Of a stretch of 64,000 nt of DNA, positions 53,370-62,582 are shown piece after piece. Origin of the DNA: Knoellia aerolata DSM 18566 (GTDB taxonomy: Bacteria; Actinomycetota; Actinomycetes; Actinomycetales; Dermatophilaceae); assembly GCF_000768695.1 (NCBI RefSeq), contig NZ_AVPL01000002.1, forward strand, positions 1-64,000, given 5' to 3'. How positions within the stretch are numbered: position 1 is the stretch's first letter; the number at the start of each line of letters is the position of its first letter. The translations under genes and the position numbers were made by a program. Below the pieces are notes generated by a model, which had not been told where the DNA came from, did not search any database, and saw nothing but the letters and a program-made list of their open reading frames with translations.

Positions 53370-54400
53370 CGGACCCCGACCTGGGCCCGGACCTCGTCGA
53401 GGACCTCCATGATCCGCAGGGTCTCGGCAGCGGGCAGGAGCGGGCTCTCGGTCAGGCCGGCGTCGACGCAGCGGGCCGCCTCGCACGCCTCGAAGTGCAG
53501 CCCGTGGGCGCGGCTCGGCGGCTCCCACGACACGTCGGTCTCGGCGTCGCGCGAGACGAAGCGGACCCGGGACGGGCCGTACCAGCGGTTGTTGCGGTCG
53601 TCGGGGTCCCCGAGCTCGAGGCGCCCCTCGGTCCCGTTGATGCTCGCCGTCGTCGGGGTGCGCGACGTCATGGTGGCGTGGAGGAGCCCGCGACCGCCCC
53701 GGGCGCCGGTGACGAGCAGGGTGTCCTCGGCGTCGACGCCCTCGTCGGTCAGGCGGCCGGTGGCGGTGACCGTGTCGATGCCACCCAGGGCGAAGGACGC
53801 GAAGGAGGTCGGGTAGATCCCGAGGTCGAGGAGCGCACCGCCCGCGAGCGCCGGGTCGGAGAGCCGTTGCGGCCCGCCGGGGTACAGGGGCTGCCCGTGG
53901 TCGGCGAAGACGTTCTCGACCTCGCCCAGCAGGCCCTGCTCGAGGCACTGCCGCACGACGTCGATGCCGGGGAGGAAGCGCGTCCACATCGCCTCCATGG
54001 CGAGCAGACCCTTGCTCGCGGCCGTGTCGAGGACCTCGCGGGCCTCGGCGGCGTTGCGGGTGAACGCCTTCTCGACGAGGACGGGCTTGCCGGCGCCGAG
54101 GGCCAGCAGCGCCTGGGCGTGGTGCTCCGAGTGCGGCGTCGCGACGTAGACGATGTCGACATCGGGGTCGGCGACGAGCTCGTCGTACGACCCGTATGCC
54201 GTGTGCGCACCGAAGTCGTCCGCGAACGACCGCGCCCGGCCGAGGTCGCGGGAGGCGACCGCCTGGATCACCTGGTCGGTCTCGGCCCGGACCGCGGTGG
54301 ACCACTCGCGGGCGATGTACCCGGGGCCGAGGATCCCCCACCGGAGCGTCGGGGCCGAGCGGGGGTCGGGGGTGCGGGGTGCCGGCAGCGTCGTGGTCAC
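53354..54400 (-). CDS. Gfo/Idh/MocA family NAD(P)-dependent oxidoreductase
   Basis: A 348-residue oxidoreductase. The N-terminal Rossmann fold has [13 protein letters not shown], the middle carries [18 protein letters not shown] and the catalytic-type lysine in [13 protein letters not shown], and the C-terminal domain has [14 protein letters not shown]. Substrates of the family are sugars and cyclitols; the actual one cannot be told. The GTG at 54400 is preferred (GAGGA upstream); 11 more codons are open upstream. It is convergent with coaE and divergent from uvrB. Confidence 0.9.
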   Translation of the reverse strand: MTTTLPAPRTPDPRSAPTLRWGILGPGYIAREWSTAVRAETDQVIQAVASRDLGRARSFADDFGAHTAYGSYDELVADPDVDIVYVATPHSEHHAQALLALGAGKPVLVEKAFTRNAAEAREVLDTAASKGLLAMEAMWTRFLPGIDVVRQCLEQGLLGEVENVFADHGQPLYPGGPQRLSDPALAGGALLDLGIYPTSFASFALGGIDTVTATGRLTDEGVDAEDTLLVTGARGGRGLLHATMTSRTPTTASINGTEGRLELGDPDDRNNRWYGPSRVRFVSRDAETDVSWEPPSRAHGLHFEACEAARCVDAGLTESPLLPAAETLRIMEVLDEVRAQVGVRYPGE

Positions 54401-54432
54401 GGCACCATCCTCGCACTGTCGGTGGGACGGCA

Positions 54433-54438
54433 TACCGT
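54433..54438 (+). promoter_or_regulatory. Leaderless-type -10 element of uvrB
   Basis: TACCGT ends six bases before the uvrB ATG. No mycobacterial-type SOS box (TCGAAC-N4-GTTCGA) was found near it. Confidence 0.45.
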
Positions 54439-54444
54439 GGTCGT

Positions 54445-56559
54445 ATGCGTCCCACCACCGACCTCAAGCGCACCGTCGCACCGTTCCGGGTCGTGTCCGA
54501 CTTCGAGCCCGCCGGTGACCAGCCGGCGGCGATCGCCAGGCTCACCGAGCGGATCAACGCCGGCGAGCAGAACGTCGTCCTGCTCGGTGCCACGGGCACC
54601 GGCAAGTCCGCGACGACCGCCTGGCTCGTCGAGCAGGTGCAGCGCCCGACCCTGGTCATGGCCCCCAACAAGACGCTGGCCGCGCAGCTCGCCAACGAGT
54701 TCCGGGAGCTGCTGCCCAACAACGCGGTCGAGTACTTCGTCAGCTACTACGACTACTTCCAGCCCGAGGCCTACGTCCCGCAGACGGACACCTACATCGA
54801 GAAGGACTCCTCGATCAACGACGAGGTCGAGCGGCTGCGGCACTCGGCGACCAACTCGCTGCTCACCCGGCGCGACGTCATCGTCGTCGCGTCGGTGTCC
54901 TGCATCTACGGCCTCGGCACCCCGCAGGAGTACGTCGACAAGATGGTCCAGCTGCGGGTCGGTGACGAGCTCGACCGCGACGACCTGCTGCGCCGCTTCG
55001 TCCAGATGCAGTACACCCGCAACGACCTGGCCTTCACCCGCGGCACGTTCCGGGTCCGTGGCGACACGGTCGAGATCATCCCGCAGTACGAGGAGCTCGC
55101 GGTGCGGATCGAGTTCTTCGGAGACGAGGTCGACAAGATCTACACGCTGCACCCGCTCACGGGCGAGATCGTGCGCGAGGAGACCGAGATGTACGTCTTC
55201 CCGGCCTCGCACTACGTCGCCGGACCGGAGCGGATGGACCGGGCGATCGCCGGCATCGAGCACGAGCTCGAGGAGCAGCTGCGGACCTTCGAGAGCCAGG
55301 GCAAGATGCTCGAGGCCCAGCGCCTGCGGATGCGCACCACCTACGACATCGAGATGATGCGCCAGGTGGGGTCCTGCTCCGGCATCGAGAACTACTCGAT
55401 GCACCTCGACGGGCGCACCGCCGGCACGGCGCCCAACTGCCTCCTCGACTACTTCCCCGAGGACTTCCTCCTCGTCCTCGACGAGTCGCACGTGACGGTG
55501 CCCCAGATCGGCGCCATGTACGAGGGCGACGCGTCACGCAAGCGCACCCTCGTCGACCACGGCTTCCGCCTCCCGTCGGCGATGGACAACCGCCCGCTCA
55601 AGTGGGAGGAGTTCCTCGAGCGCATCGGCCAGACGGTCTACCTGTCGGCGACGCCGGGCAACTACGAGATCGCCAGGGCCGACAGCGTCGTCGAGCAGAT
55701 CATCCGCCCGACCGGCCTCGTCGACCCCGAGATCGTCCTCAAGCCGACCAAGGGACAGATCGACGACCTCCTCCACGAGATCAACCTCCGTGCCTCCCGC
55801 AACGAGCGCGTCCTCGTCACCACCCTCACCAAGAAGATGGCCGAGGACCTCACCGACTACCTCCTCGACAAGGGTGTGCGGGTCCGTTATCTCCACTCCG
55901 ACATCGACACCCTGCGTCGCGTCGAGCTCCTGCGTGAGCTGCGCCTGGGCGAGTACGACGTCCTCATCGGGATCAACCTCCTGCGCGAGGGGCTCGACCT
56001 GCCCGAGGTCTCCCTCGTCTCGATCCTCGACGCCGACAAGGAGGGCTTCCTCCGGTCGGCCCGCTCGCTGATCCAGACGATCGGACGTGCCGCCCGCAAC
56101 GTCTCCGGCCAGGTCCACATGTACGCCGACAAGATCACCCCGTCCATGGCCGAGGCCGTCGAGGAGACCTCGCGTCGGCGCGAGAAGCAGATCGCCTACA
56201 ACACCGAGCGCGGGCTCGACCCGCAGCCGCTGCGCAAGAAGATCGCCGACATCACCGACATGCTCGAGCGCGAGGACGCCGACACCGAGGCCCTCCTCGG
56301 CTCGGGCCGGGCCCGGTCGCGGGGCAAGTCCGACGGTGGCCGGGGCGGGCGTGGCGCCCTCGCGGCCGACGCCTCGGTCGTGGGCGCGGGACGTCTCGAC
56401 AACATGGCGGCGGGCGACCTCGCGAACCTCATCCAGGAGCTCACCACCCAGATGCACCAGGCGGCGTCCGACCTCCACTTCGAGCTGGCGGCGCGCCTGC
56501 GCGACGAGATCGGAGACCTGAAGAAGGAGCTCCGCCAGATGAGTGAAGGGACGAAGTGA
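54445..56559 (+). CDS. uvrB: Excinuclease ABC subunit B
   Basis: Damage-verification helicase of nucleotide excision repair, loaded by UvrA and joined by UvrC. The 704-residue protein has Walker A GATGTGKS, the beta-hairpin [20 protein letters not shown] region, [10 protein letters not shown], helicase motifs V-VI ([26 protein letters not shown]) and the C-terminal UvrC-binding UVR motif (residues about 660-695). The ATG fits the N-terminus MRPTTDLKR of the family. uvrA lies 8 kb downstream. Confidence 0.97.
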   Translation: MRPTTDLKRTVAPFRVVSDFEPAGDQPAAIARLTERINAGEQNVVLLGATGTGKSATTAWLVEQVQRPTLVMAPNKTLAAQLANEFRELLPNNAVEYFVSYYDYFQPEAYVPQTDTYIEKDSSINDEVERLRHSATNSLLTRRDVIVVASVSCIYGLGTPQEYVDKMVQLRVGDELDRDDLLRRFVQMQYTRNDLAFTRGTFRVRGDTVEIIPQYEELAVRIEFFGDEVDKIYTLHPLTGEIVREETEMYVFPASHYVAGPERMDRAIAGIEHELEEQLRTFESQGKMLEAQRLRMRTTYDIEMMRQVGSCSGIENYSMHLDGRTAGTAPNCLLDYFPEDFLLVLDESHVTVPQIGAMYEGDASRKRTLVDHGFRLPSAMDNRPLKWEEFLERIGQTVYLSATPGNYEIARADSVVEQIIRPTGLVDPEIVLKPTKGQIDDLLHEINLRASRNERVLVTTLTKKMAEDLTDYLLDKGVRVRYLHSDIDTLRRVELLRELRLGEYDVLIGINLLREGLDLPEVSLVSILDADKEGFLRSARSLIQTIGRAARNVSGQVHMYADKITPSMAEAVEETSRRREKQIAYNTERGLDPQPLRKKIADITDMLEREDADTEALLGSGRARSRGKSDGGRGGRGALAADASVVGAGRLDNMAAGDLANLIQELTTQMHQAASDLHFELAARLRDEIGDLKKELRQMSEGTK

Positions 56560-56563
56560 CGCG

Positions 56564-56920
56564 ATGACGCCCGAGGAGGTCGCCGCCTACGCGCTGGCCA
56601 AGCCCGGTGCCTGGGCGGACCAGCCGTGGGAGGGCGACGACGTCGCCAAGGTCGGCGACAAGATCTTCGCCTTCCTCGGGCAGACCGGGGTGGGCGTCAA
56701 GCTCGGCAACCGGGCGGAGGCCGACGAGTGGGTCGCCGAGTTCCCGGAGGACGCCGGCGTCATGGCCTACATCGGGCGGCACGGCTGGAACACCCTCGCC
56801 GTCGGGGGCGCCATCCCGGACGAGGCGATCCGCGAGGCGGTCGACACCTCCTACGACCTCGTCGTGGCCAGGCTCCCGCGCAGTCAGCGCCCGCCGAGCT
56901 CGTCGAGCAGCCCGAGCTGA
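56564..56920 (+). CDS. MmcQ/YjbR family protein
   Basis: A 118-residue protein of the YjbR (double wing, DUF419) fold, often called MmcQ-like. The pattern KPGAWADQPWEGDDVAKVGDK, FAFLGQTGVGVKLGN and RHGWNTLAVGGAIPDE fits. The family may bind DNA, but function is not proven. The ATG lies five bases after the uvrB stop, so it is probably cotranscribed with uvrB. The last 37 bases, coding for a serine-rich tail, overlap the end of the convergent hydrolase. Confidence 0.85.
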   Translation: MTPEEVAAYALAKPGAWADQPWEGDDVAKVGDKIFAFLGQTGVGVKLGNRAEADEWVAEFPEDAGVMAYIGRHGWNTLAVGGAIPDEAIREAVDTSYDLVVARLPRSQRPPSSSSSPS

Positions 56921-57726
56921 CGCGCCCACGCGGCCGACTCGGTGTCGATGACGACGAAGTGGTCGCCGTCCACCTCCACGAGCCGCGCGTCGCCCCCCGC
57001 CGCCGCGGCCGCGGTGACGTAGTCGGCTGACTGCCTGAGCGGCACGACGTCGTCGGCCCGCCCGTGGATGCACCGCACGGGCACGCCGAGCGGCACCTGC
57101 TGGCGCGGGTCGTAGGCGACATCGGCCGTGGTCGGCGCGTGCCCGAGGAACCGTGCGGCCGCGTGGTCGCCGAGGTCGTCGCTCTCGGCGCCCACGAGGT
57201 CGAGGACTCCCGCCTGCGAGATCGCCCCGGTGACGGCGACGCGGGCGCCGCCCCACTGCGGGTGGCGCTGCCGACCCGCGGCCCAGACCGCCAGGTGGCC
57301 GCCAGCGGAGTGCCCGAGGGTGAGGAGCGTGGAGGTGTCGAGGCCGTCGACCGTGGCGAGGAGCTCGACCGCCGCGTGGACGTCGTCGAACGTGGCCGGC
57401 GCACCGCCACCGTTGCCGACCCGGCGGTACTCGATGTTCCAGGCGGTCCACCCCTGCTCGGCGAGCGACACGGCGAGCGGCCGGCCGAGCTCGAGGTCGT
57501 ACTCCGCCTTCCAGAAGCCGCCGTGGATGACGACGACGACCCCCTTGCTCCTCCCCGCCGGACGGGTCAGCTCGCCGAACTGGCTCGGGTCCTCGCCGTA
57601 GGTGAGACGCATGGGTCGGGTCCTCTCGAGGGGCTCTGCGGCAGGGTCGGTGCCCGTCGTCGCGGTGCTGCACGCCGTGAGCGGGAGGGCCGCGACGGCG
57701 GCCAGCAGGGACCTGCGGGTGGGCAC
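56884..57726 (-). CDS. Alpha/beta-hydrolase lipoprotein (BD-FAE/kynurenine formamidase-like)
   Basis: A 280-residue hydrolase with an N-terminal signal: twin arginine (TRRS), a hydrophobic run and a lipobox LTAC at Cys19, so it is probably a surface lipoprotein. The oxyanion motif HGGFW, the nucleophile GHSAGG, and a later Asp/His pair (RADDVVPL, VDGDHFVVI) form the catalytic set of an esterase. The substrate is unknown. The GTG has TAGGGT six bases upstream. Confidence 0.87.
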   Translation of the reverse strand: MPTRRSLLAAVAALPLTACSTATTGTDPAAEPLERTRPMRLTYGEDPSQFGELTRPAGRSKGVVVVIHGGFWKAEYDLELGRPLAVSLAEQGWTAWNIEYRRVGNGGGAPATFDDVHAAVELLATVDGLDTSTLLTLGHSAGGHLAVWAAGRQRHPQWGGARVAVTGAISQAGVLDLVGAESDDLGDHAAARFLGHAPTTADVAYDPRQQVPLGVPVRCIHGRADDVVPLRQSADYVTAAAAAGGDARLVEVDGDHFVVIDTESAAWARQLGLLDELGGR

Positions 57727-57732
57727 CGTCGC

Positions 57733-57738
57733 ACCCTA
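57733..57738 (-). promoter_or_regulatory. Leaderless-type -10 element of the hydrolase lipoprotein
   Basis: On the minus strand TAGGGT ends six bases before the GTG at 57726. Confidence 0.55.
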
Positions 57739-57751
57739 TGCCGCCCAGGAC

Positions 57752-57823
57752 GGTTCGCGAACCGGGCCGTCACTCGTGCTCCGGTTCGATCAGGTTCGGG
57801 AGCCACCCGCAGGTTCGCGAACC
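57752..57823. repeat. Twin 12-bp palindromes GGTTCGCGAACC
   Basis: GGTTCGCGAACC, a perfect palindrome, lies at 57752-57763 and again at 57812-57823, exactly 60 bases apart. Partial copies (GGTTCGATC, GGTTCGGG) lie between. The placing in a divergent promoter region would suit an operator pair, but they may also be part of the repeat element next to them. Confidence 0.7.
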
Positions 57824-57830
57824 CTTTTGA

Positions 57831-57976
57831 GCGGAGGGCGGGCCCCCTCCGCTCGGGACAATTCTCGCGATGCGCTCCGCGCATGCGAGACCCCAGCAGC
57901 GGAGGGCGGGCCCCCTCCGCTCGGGACAATTCTCGCGATGCGCTCCGCGCATGCGAGAATTGCCCGAGCGGAGGGG
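57831..57976. repeat. Duplicated palindromic element (60-bp direct repeats and 65-bp palindrome)
   Basis: A 60-base unit beginning GCGGAGGGCGGG occurs at 57831-57890 and 57899-57958. Each has two hairpins: GCGGAGGG/CCCTCCGC and TCTCGCGATGCGC/GCGCATGCGAGA. The second copy continues into an inverted piece, so that 57912-57976 forms a 65-base palindrome with only two single-base bulges. The structure resembles REP/MITE-like intergenic elements. Confidence 0.85.
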
Positions 57977-58083
57977 AGTATCCCCAGCGCGGACTCCTCG
58001 TCATCACGGCCACCAGTGGCCCGGGGATCCGGTCCGGCCCCCAGGGCGGGAGAGACCTCCGGGCCGACACGTCCCCGACCCCG

Positions 58084-58089
58084 TAAGGT
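58084..58089 (+). promoter_or_regulatory. Leaderless-type -10 element of the TerC gene
   Basis: TAAGGT ends seven bases before the GTG at 58097. It selects this start. Confidence 0.6.
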
Positions 58090-58096
58090 TCTCCGC

Positions 58097-59119
58097 GTGC
58101 ATTCACTCTCCGCCCTGTCGACGGCCACGCCCTCGATGAACATCGCCACCTGGCAGTGGTTCCTCACCATCGGCGTCGCCGCCGCGGTGCTGATCTTCGA
58201 TGTCGTGATGATCGCTCGCAACCCGCACCGGCCCTCGACCAAGGAGCTCAGCCTCACGCTGTCGTTCTACGTCGGTGCGGCGGTCGTCTTCGGTCTCTGG
58301 GTGTGGCTCAGCCACGGGAGCCAGCTCGCCGGTGAGTTCTACGCCGGCTGGCTGACCGAGTACTCACTCTCGGTCGACAACCTCTTCATCTTCCTGCTCA
58401 TCATGGCGAAGTTCGCCGTGCCCGAGAAGTTCCAGCAGACCGCTCTCATGTGGGGCATCATCATCGCGATCGTCCTGCGCGGCATCTTCATCTGGCTCGG
58501 CGCAGCGGCGATCAACAACTTCTCGTGGGTGTTCTACATCTTCGGCGCCTTCCTCATCTACACCGCCGTGAAGCTCGCGACCGAGGGTGAGAGCGACGAC
58601 GAGGAGTACGAGGAGAACCGCTTCATGAAGTGGGTCGAGAGGACCCTGCCCTCCACCAAGGAGTGGAGCGGCAAGCTCATCGTCAAGGAGAACGCGAAGC
58701 GGGTCGTCACGCCGCTGTTCATCGTCGTCCTCGCACTCGGCACGACCGACCTGCTGTTCGCGCTCGACTCGATCCCCGCGATCTACGGCCTCACCAAGGA
58801 GCCGTACCTCGTGCTCACGGCGAACCTCTTCGCGCTCATGGGTCTGCGCCAGCTGTACTTCCTGCTCGGCGGGCTGCTCCAGAAGCTGGTCTACCTCAGC
58901 CTGGGACTCTCGGTGCTGCTCGCCTTCATCGGTGTCAAGCTCATCCTGCACGCCCTCCACGAGAACGAGCTCCCGTTCATCAACGGCGGCGAGCACCTCG
59001 AGGTGTGGGACATCCCCATCTCCGTGTCCCTCGGCGCCATCGTCGTCATCCTCGGGGTGACGACCGTGGCGAGCCTCTGGAAGACCAAGCGCGACGAGAA
59101 GGCCGAGATCAACGCCTGA
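58097..59119 (+). CDS. TerC family integral membrane protein
   Basis: A 340-residue protein with about nine helices. The segments LTEYSLSVDNLFIFLLIM and LALGTTDLLFALDSIPAIYGLT, each with conserved acidic residues inside the membrane, are the TerC (Alx-like) signature. TerC proteins export manganese or other metals, including at the time of protein secretion. An acidic loop (EGESDDEEYEENRF) joins the two halves. The GTG is set by the -10 hexamer; the frame is open upstream through the repeat region, which is not coding. Confidence 0.92.
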   Translation: MHSLSALSTATPSMNIATWQWFLTIGVAAAVLIFDVVMIARNPHRPSTKELSLTLSFYVGAAVVFGLWVWLSHGSQLAGEFYAGWLTEYSLSVDNLFIFLLIMAKFAVPEKFQQTALMWGIIIAIVLRGIFIWLGAAAINNFSWVFYIFGAFLIYTAVKLATEGESDDEEYEENRFMKWVERTLPSTKEWSGKLIVKENAKRVVTPLFIVVLALGTTDLLFALDSIPAIYGLTKEPYLVLTANLFALMGLRQLYFLLGGLLQKLVYLSLGLSVLLAFIGVKLILHALHENELPFINGGEHLEVWDIPISVSLGAIVVILGVTTVASLWKTKRDEKAEINA

Positions 59120-59125
59120 CCTCCG

Positions 59126-59143
59126 CACCCGGGGCACCGGGTG
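59126..59143. terminator. Small hairpin between convergent terC and eamA
   Basis: CACCCGG pairs with CCGGGTG around a four-base loop in the 28-base gap between the two stop codons. Confidence 0.5.
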
Positions 59144-59147
59144 GCGT

Positions 59148-60020
59148 CTAGGACCCCGTCGACTCGGCGGGGTCCTTGCGCGCTCCCAGCCCGAGGACGA
59201 TCGCGGAGGCGAGGACGACGAGTCCCATGCCGAGGAGCTGCCAGCCGTGCAGCCGCTGGCTGAGGATGAGCAGGCCGGCGACCGCGGCCACGGCCGGCTC
59301 GAGGCTGAGCAGGATGCCGAACACGCGCGCGGTCATCCGGCGCAGCGCGACGAGCTCGAGCGAGTAGGGCAGGACCGAGGACAGGACGGCGATGCCGAGC
59401 CCCTTGGCGACGAGGCCGCCGTCCCACTCGGGGACCGAGGCGAGGCCGAACGGGAGGGTGACGACGGTGGCGACGACCATGGCGATCGCGAGGCCCTCGA
59501 GCTTGTCGAACTCGGCTCCGGTGCGCCCGCTGAGGATGATGTATGCCGCCCAGCACGTCCCGGCGGTCGCCGCGAGTCCCAGCCCGGTCCAGTCCAGCTC
59601 GGCGAACGGCACGGACAGGGCCTCGGAGATGAGGACGACCCCGACGGCCGCGGCGAGGACGGCGACGAGGTCGACCGCCCGTCGTGACAGTGCCGCCGCG
59701 AGGAGCAGCGGCCCGAGGAACTCGATCGTCACGGCCACGCCGATGGGCAGGTGCGCGAGGGAGCCGTAGAACGTGAAGTTCATCAGCCCGAGGGCCAGCC
59801 CGAACGCGATGACGGTCCGCCAGGCGGCCCGCGAGTGGCCGCGCCACCGCGGCCGCACGACGGCGACGAGGATGACGGTCGCGAAGAGCAGGCGCATGAC
59901 GACCGAGCCACCGGCCCCGATCTCCGGGATGAGGGTGGCCGCGAGCGCCCCGCCGAACTGCACCGAGACGATGCCCGCGAGGACGAGGACCGGAGCGGGG
60001 ACGGTGCTGAGGCGGGACAC
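59148..60020 (-). CDS. EamA/RhtA family drug-metabolite exporter
   Basis: A 290-residue membrane protein with ten helices in two EamA repeats. VLAGIVSVQFGGALAATLIPEIG at the start, GVAVTIEFLGPLLLA in the first half and LSSVLPYSLELVALRRM with ILLSLEPAVAAVAGLLIL in the second are the pattern of RhtA-like homoserine/threonine exporters. The substrate is a guess from family. The GTG has TAGCCT six bases upstream. Confidence 0.88.
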   Translation of the reverse strand: MSRLSTVPAPVLVLAGIVSVQFGGALAATLIPEIGAGGSVVMRLLFATVILVAVVRPRWRGHSRAAWRTVIAFGLALGLMNFTFYGSLAHLPIGVAVTIEFLGPLLLAAALSRRAVDLVAVLAAAVGVVLISEALSVPFAELDWTGLGLAATAGTCWAAYIILSGRTGAEFDKLEGLAIAMVVATVVTLPFGLASVPEWDGGLVAKGLGIAVLSSVLPYSLELVALRRMTARVFGILLSLEPAVAAVAGLLILSQRLHGWQLLGMGLVVLASAIVLGLGARKDPAESTGS

Positions 60021-60026
60021 CTCGTC

Positions 60027-60032
60027 AGGCTA
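60027..60032 (-). promoter_or_regulatory. Leaderless-type -10 element of the EamA gene
   Basis: On the minus strand TAGCCT ends six bases before the GTG at 60020. Confidence 0.55.
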
Positions 60033-60043
60033 GGTCGGGCGGG

Positions 60044-60709
60044 TCACCAGCCCCGGTCGCGCCACTCCGTGAGATGCGGCCGTTCGGCGCCGAGCACGGT
60101 GTCGCCGCCGTGCCCCGGGTAGACCCAGGTGGCGTCGTCGTAGACGTCGAAGACGCGGTCGCTGACGTCGGCGATGAGGCTCGCGAAGCTCTGGCCCGGG
60201 TTCGTGGTGTTGCCGACACCGCCGGGGAAGAGCGAGTCGCCGGTGAAGAGGTGCGTGTGCCCGGCAGGGTCGTCGTAGGCGAGCGCGACCGACCCGGGCG
60301 TGTGACCACGCAGGTGGATGACGTCGAGCCGGCACCGGCCGACCGTGACGAGGTCGCCCTGCGCGAGCCGGACGTCGGGGCGCACCGGCAGGGCGTCGGC
60401 GTCGTCGGCTCCGGCGTAGGTCCGCGGGTGGAACGCGTCGACCATCTCGGCGAGCGCCCGCACGTGGTCCCGGTGCTGGTGGGTGGTGACGAGGTGCTCG
60501 AGGCTGCCGGTGCCCTCGCGGACCAGCGACGTGAGCCGCGCCGCGTCGTCGGCGGCGTCGACGAGCAGCTGCTCGCCGGACTCGCGGCAGGTGAGGAGGT
60601 AGGCGTTGTTCGACATCTCCGACACGGCGACCTTGCGGATGACGAGGTGCTCGAGGGTGCGCACGTGCGTCGGGCCTCCCGGCTCGACGTCTCCGGTGTA
60701 GTCGGTCAT
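60044..60709 (-). CDS. Metallo-beta-lactamase-fold hydrolase (glyoxalase II-like)
   Basis: A 221-residue MBL hydrolase. The metal motif TTHQHRDH (HxHxDH with a Gln and an Arg in the variable places) is complete; the third His lies in LRGHTPGSVAL, the Asp in LFTGDSLFPG, and the last His in VYPGHG. It resembles hydroxyacylglutathione hydrolases; in this mycothiol-using lineage a mycothiol thioester is the more likely substrate. The ATG at 60709 shares a base with the stop of the upstream gene (TGATG). M. tuberculosis Rv1637c, beside uvrA, is the probable counterpart. Confidence 0.88.
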   Translation of the reverse strand: MTDYTGDVEPGGPTHVRTLEHLVIRKVAVSEMSNNAYLLTCRESGEQLLVDAADDAARLTSLVREGTGSLEHLVTTHQHRDHVRALAEMVDAFHPRTYAGADDADALPVRPDVRLAQGDLVTVGRCRLDVIHLRGHTPGSVALAYDDPAGHTHLFTGDSLFPGGVGNTTNPGQSFASLIADVSDRVFDVYDDATWVYPGHGGDTVLGAERPHLTEWRDRGW

Positions 60710-61392
60710 CACAGTCCTCTCGTCAGGGACGGAAGGGCGTCGGCGTGCACGCCGGCCGGGTCCTGCCGCGCCAGCCAGGTGAGCACACCGGCGCGCGACC
60801 CGGTGACGGCGACGTCCCCGTCAGCGAGCGACCAGACGTCGCCCTCGTCGGTGCGGATCCGCAGCGAGGGCGCCGCCCCGGCGCCGCGCTGCCGCTTGAG
60901 CTCGTTCTCGATGAACATGACCTGGAGGTCGGCCTCGACGTCGTCGAAGCCGAAGCCGAGGTCGAGGTCGACGTGGTGGTAGACCACCTCGCGCAGCCGC
61001 ATGAACGGGAGCATGCCGCCACGGAACGTCGGCCCCCCGGGGGTGCGCTCGAGCACGACGTCGCGGTGCGCCGGTGTGAGGCGTCGCAGGTGCGGCGCGA
61101 GGGCGGCAGCGGTCTCCTCGACGTCGGCGGCGACGACGTCGCGGTCCCGGCCGACGCCGGCGTCGATGTCCTCGTCGCGTGCCTCGGGGGAGTCGTACAT
61201 CGTCTCGCCCGTGCCGTCGACGGCCGCCCCGACCAGCCGGACGAGGGCCTCGGCGTTGCGGGCGAGATGGTTGAGCACGTGGTCGCGGCTCCATCCCTCG
61301 CACAGGCTGGGAGCGGAGAGGTCGTCGCAGGCCCGGGCATCGGAGACGAGGCGGGCGGTGTGCTCGTCGATGGCGGCAAGGAGGTCGGTCAC
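60709..61392 (-). CDS. Maleylpyruvate isomerase-family mycothiol-dependent enzyme (DinB fold)
   Basis: A 227-residue protein. The N-terminal four-helix DinB-like domain has [25 protein letters not shown], the motif of the mycothiol-dependent maleylpyruvate isomerase family, with [16 protein letters not shown] carrying the other metal histidines. A C-terminal SCP2-like domain (about residues 150-227) follows. The reaction is not known; with the MBL hydrolase it could form a mycothiol transferase/thioesterase pair. The GTG has TAGCCT seven bases upstream. Confidence 0.87.
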   Translation of the reverse strand: MTDLLAAIDEHTARLVSDARACDDLSAPSLCEGWSRDHVLNHLARNAEALVRLVGAAVDGTGETMYDSPEARDEDIDAGVGRDRDVVAADVEETAAALAPHLRRLTPAHRDVVLERTPGGPTFRGGMLPFMRLREVVYHHVDLDLGFGFDDVEADLQVMFIENELKRQRGAGAAPSLRIRTDEGDVWSLADGDVAVTGSRAGVLTWLARQDPAGVHADALPSLTRGL

Positions 61393-61397
61393 GAGCC

Positions 61398-62513
61398 TCA
61401 GGCTACGCGCGCGACCGACAGCGTGCCGGTCCCGCGCGCATCCGTCGTGACCACCCAGAGGTCGTCCCCGTCGACGACCGCCGAGACCGGTGTGCCCGCC
61501 GGGCCGGCAGAGGTCGACCAGTCGCCCTCGTGTCGCCGGAGCACGGTGCTCCCCGACCCGGACGGGACGACGACGAGGTCGTCCTCACCGACCCGGACCG
61601 GCGCCGGGACGGCCGCGTTCTCGGGGACCGTGACGTCGGGTATGCCGTCCGCTCGCCTCGCGCGCCCGCCGACCACCTCCCAGGCGGCCAGGCGACGTCC
61701 CTGCCGGCCCACGACGAGGCACCGGGGCGGCGTGCACGTCGCGGCGTGGGCCTCCGTGATCCCGTCACCCGCCGGTCGCGGGAGGTCGACGCGGGTCCAA
61801 GGACCCTGACCGCCGGGTGCGGTCCACACGGCGGCGTCGACCCGGACCGAGCCGGGAGCGAGCCGCGTGACCGACCCCGAGAGGAGCACCCCGTCCCCGT
61901 GCGAGGTGATCGACCTCGCCGCCGCGAGGGACTCGGGGCTGCTGGCCAGGGGCGTCCCCGTGGAGGGCTGCCGGGACCAGCGCTCCCCACGGCGCGTCCA
62001 CACGGCGATGTCCAGACCGGTCCGCTCGCTCTGCCAGGCCCCGAGGATCACGGGCGACTCACCGGCATACGCCACGCCTGCGAGGTCACCGGCGCCGTAG
62101 CTGCCGAACACCCCGAACGGCTGCTCGAGCTCGACGACCGAGGCGGTGTCGCCGGACCACGTCGACCAGCGGTAGTTGCCGTGCGCACCACCCCGGGCCC
62201 CGCCGACGGCCTCGACACCGCCGGACCGGGTGGCGACCTGCAACCAGCGCGCCTCGAAGGCATAGGGGGACCGGGGCGTCAGCGGGACCTCGGTGAGGGA
62301 CCCGTCGCGCGCACGGAGCAGGCGGGGACGGGGGCGCTCGGGCGCGAACGCCCCCACGAGGACCGCGTCCCCGCTGCTCGCCAGGGTGACGGGCGTCAGG
62401 CCGTCGGGGAGGGTGAGCGTCTCCCAGCGTGGGGGCGTCGACCCGGTGGTGCAGGCGCCGGCGAGCAGGACCGAGCCCACGACGAGGGCGAGGGCCGGCG
62501 GGCGCGGTCGCAT
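61398..62513 (-). CDS. Hypothetical lipoprotein, beta-propeller-like
   Basis: A 371-residue protein with an N-terminal signal and a probable lipobox around Cys21 (VLLAGAC; not the strict consensus). The rest is made of short strand-forming repeats with tryptophans and glycine turns ([47 protein letters not shown]), suggesting a beta-propeller. I do not recognise a family. The ATG at 62513 has TACAGT six bases upstream; a longer frame is not used. It is divergent from uvrA with 69 bases between the starts. Confidence 0.7.
   Translation of the reverse strand: MRPRPPALALVVGSVLLAGACTTGSTPPRWETLTLPDGLTPVTLASSGDAVLVGAFAPERPRPRLLRARDGSLTEVPLTPRSPYAFEARWLQVATRSGGVEAVGGARGGAHGNYRWSTWSGDTASVVELEQPFGVFGSYGAGDLAGVAYAGESPVILGAWQSERTGLDIAVWTRRGERWSRQPSTGTPLASSPESLAAARSITSHGDGVLLSGSVTRLAPGSVRVDAAVWTAPGGQGPWTRVDLPRPAGDGITEAHAATCTPPRCLVVGRQGRRLAAWEVVGGRARRADGIPDVTVPENAAVPAPVRVGEDDLVVVPSGSGSTVLRRHEGDWSTSAGPAGTPVSAVVDGDDLWVVTTDARGTGTLSVARVA
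61400..61405 (-). promoter_or_regulatory. Leaderless-type -10 element of the mycothiol-enzyme gene
   Basis: On the minus strand TAGCCT ends seven bases before the GTG at 61392. It lies within the last codons of the upstream lipoprotein gene. Confidence 0.5.
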
Positions 62514-62519
62514 GTCGTC

Positions 62520-62525
62520 ACTGTA
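62520..62525 (-). promoter_or_regulatory. Leaderless-type -10 element of the lipoprotein gene
   Basis: On the minus strand TACAGT ends six bases before the ATG at 62513. Confidence 0.5.
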
Positions 62526-62569
62526 GAGGCGGCCCGAGGTCGTCGTCGGGGGCTGTCGGTGGCGGCACC

Positions 62570-62575
62570 TAGCAT
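62570..62575 (+). promoter_or_regulatory. Leaderless-type -10 element of uvrA
   Basis: TAGCAT ends seven bases before the uvrA GTG at 62583. Confidence 0.6.
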
Positions 62576-62582
62576 GGTGGTC

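Larger units (their letters stand above)
57727..58096. other. 370-base intergenic region rich in palindromes
   Basis: This is the only gap above 300 bases. It is a divergent region holding the two -10 hexamers of its flanking genes, two 12-bp palindromes, and a duplicated palindromic element. I see no coding potential: every frame through it is arginine/proline-rich and follows the repeats. Confidence 0.75.

Noticed and set aside
54401-54444. An SOS (LexA) box upstream of uvrB, and similarly upstream of uvrA at 62514-62582
   Set aside because: No TCGAAC-N4-GTTCGA or close match seen. The GGTTCGCGAACC palindromes at 57.8 kb have the half-sites in the opposite arrangement and lie upstream of terC.
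51846-54722. A 958-codon minus frame over coaE and the oxidoreductase start
   Set aside because: Shadow frame of coaE-grpB; only the separate frame at 53354-54400 carries real motifs.
57831-57976. A CRISPR array
   Set aside because: Only two repeat units, eight bases apart, with no spacers and no cas genes nearby.
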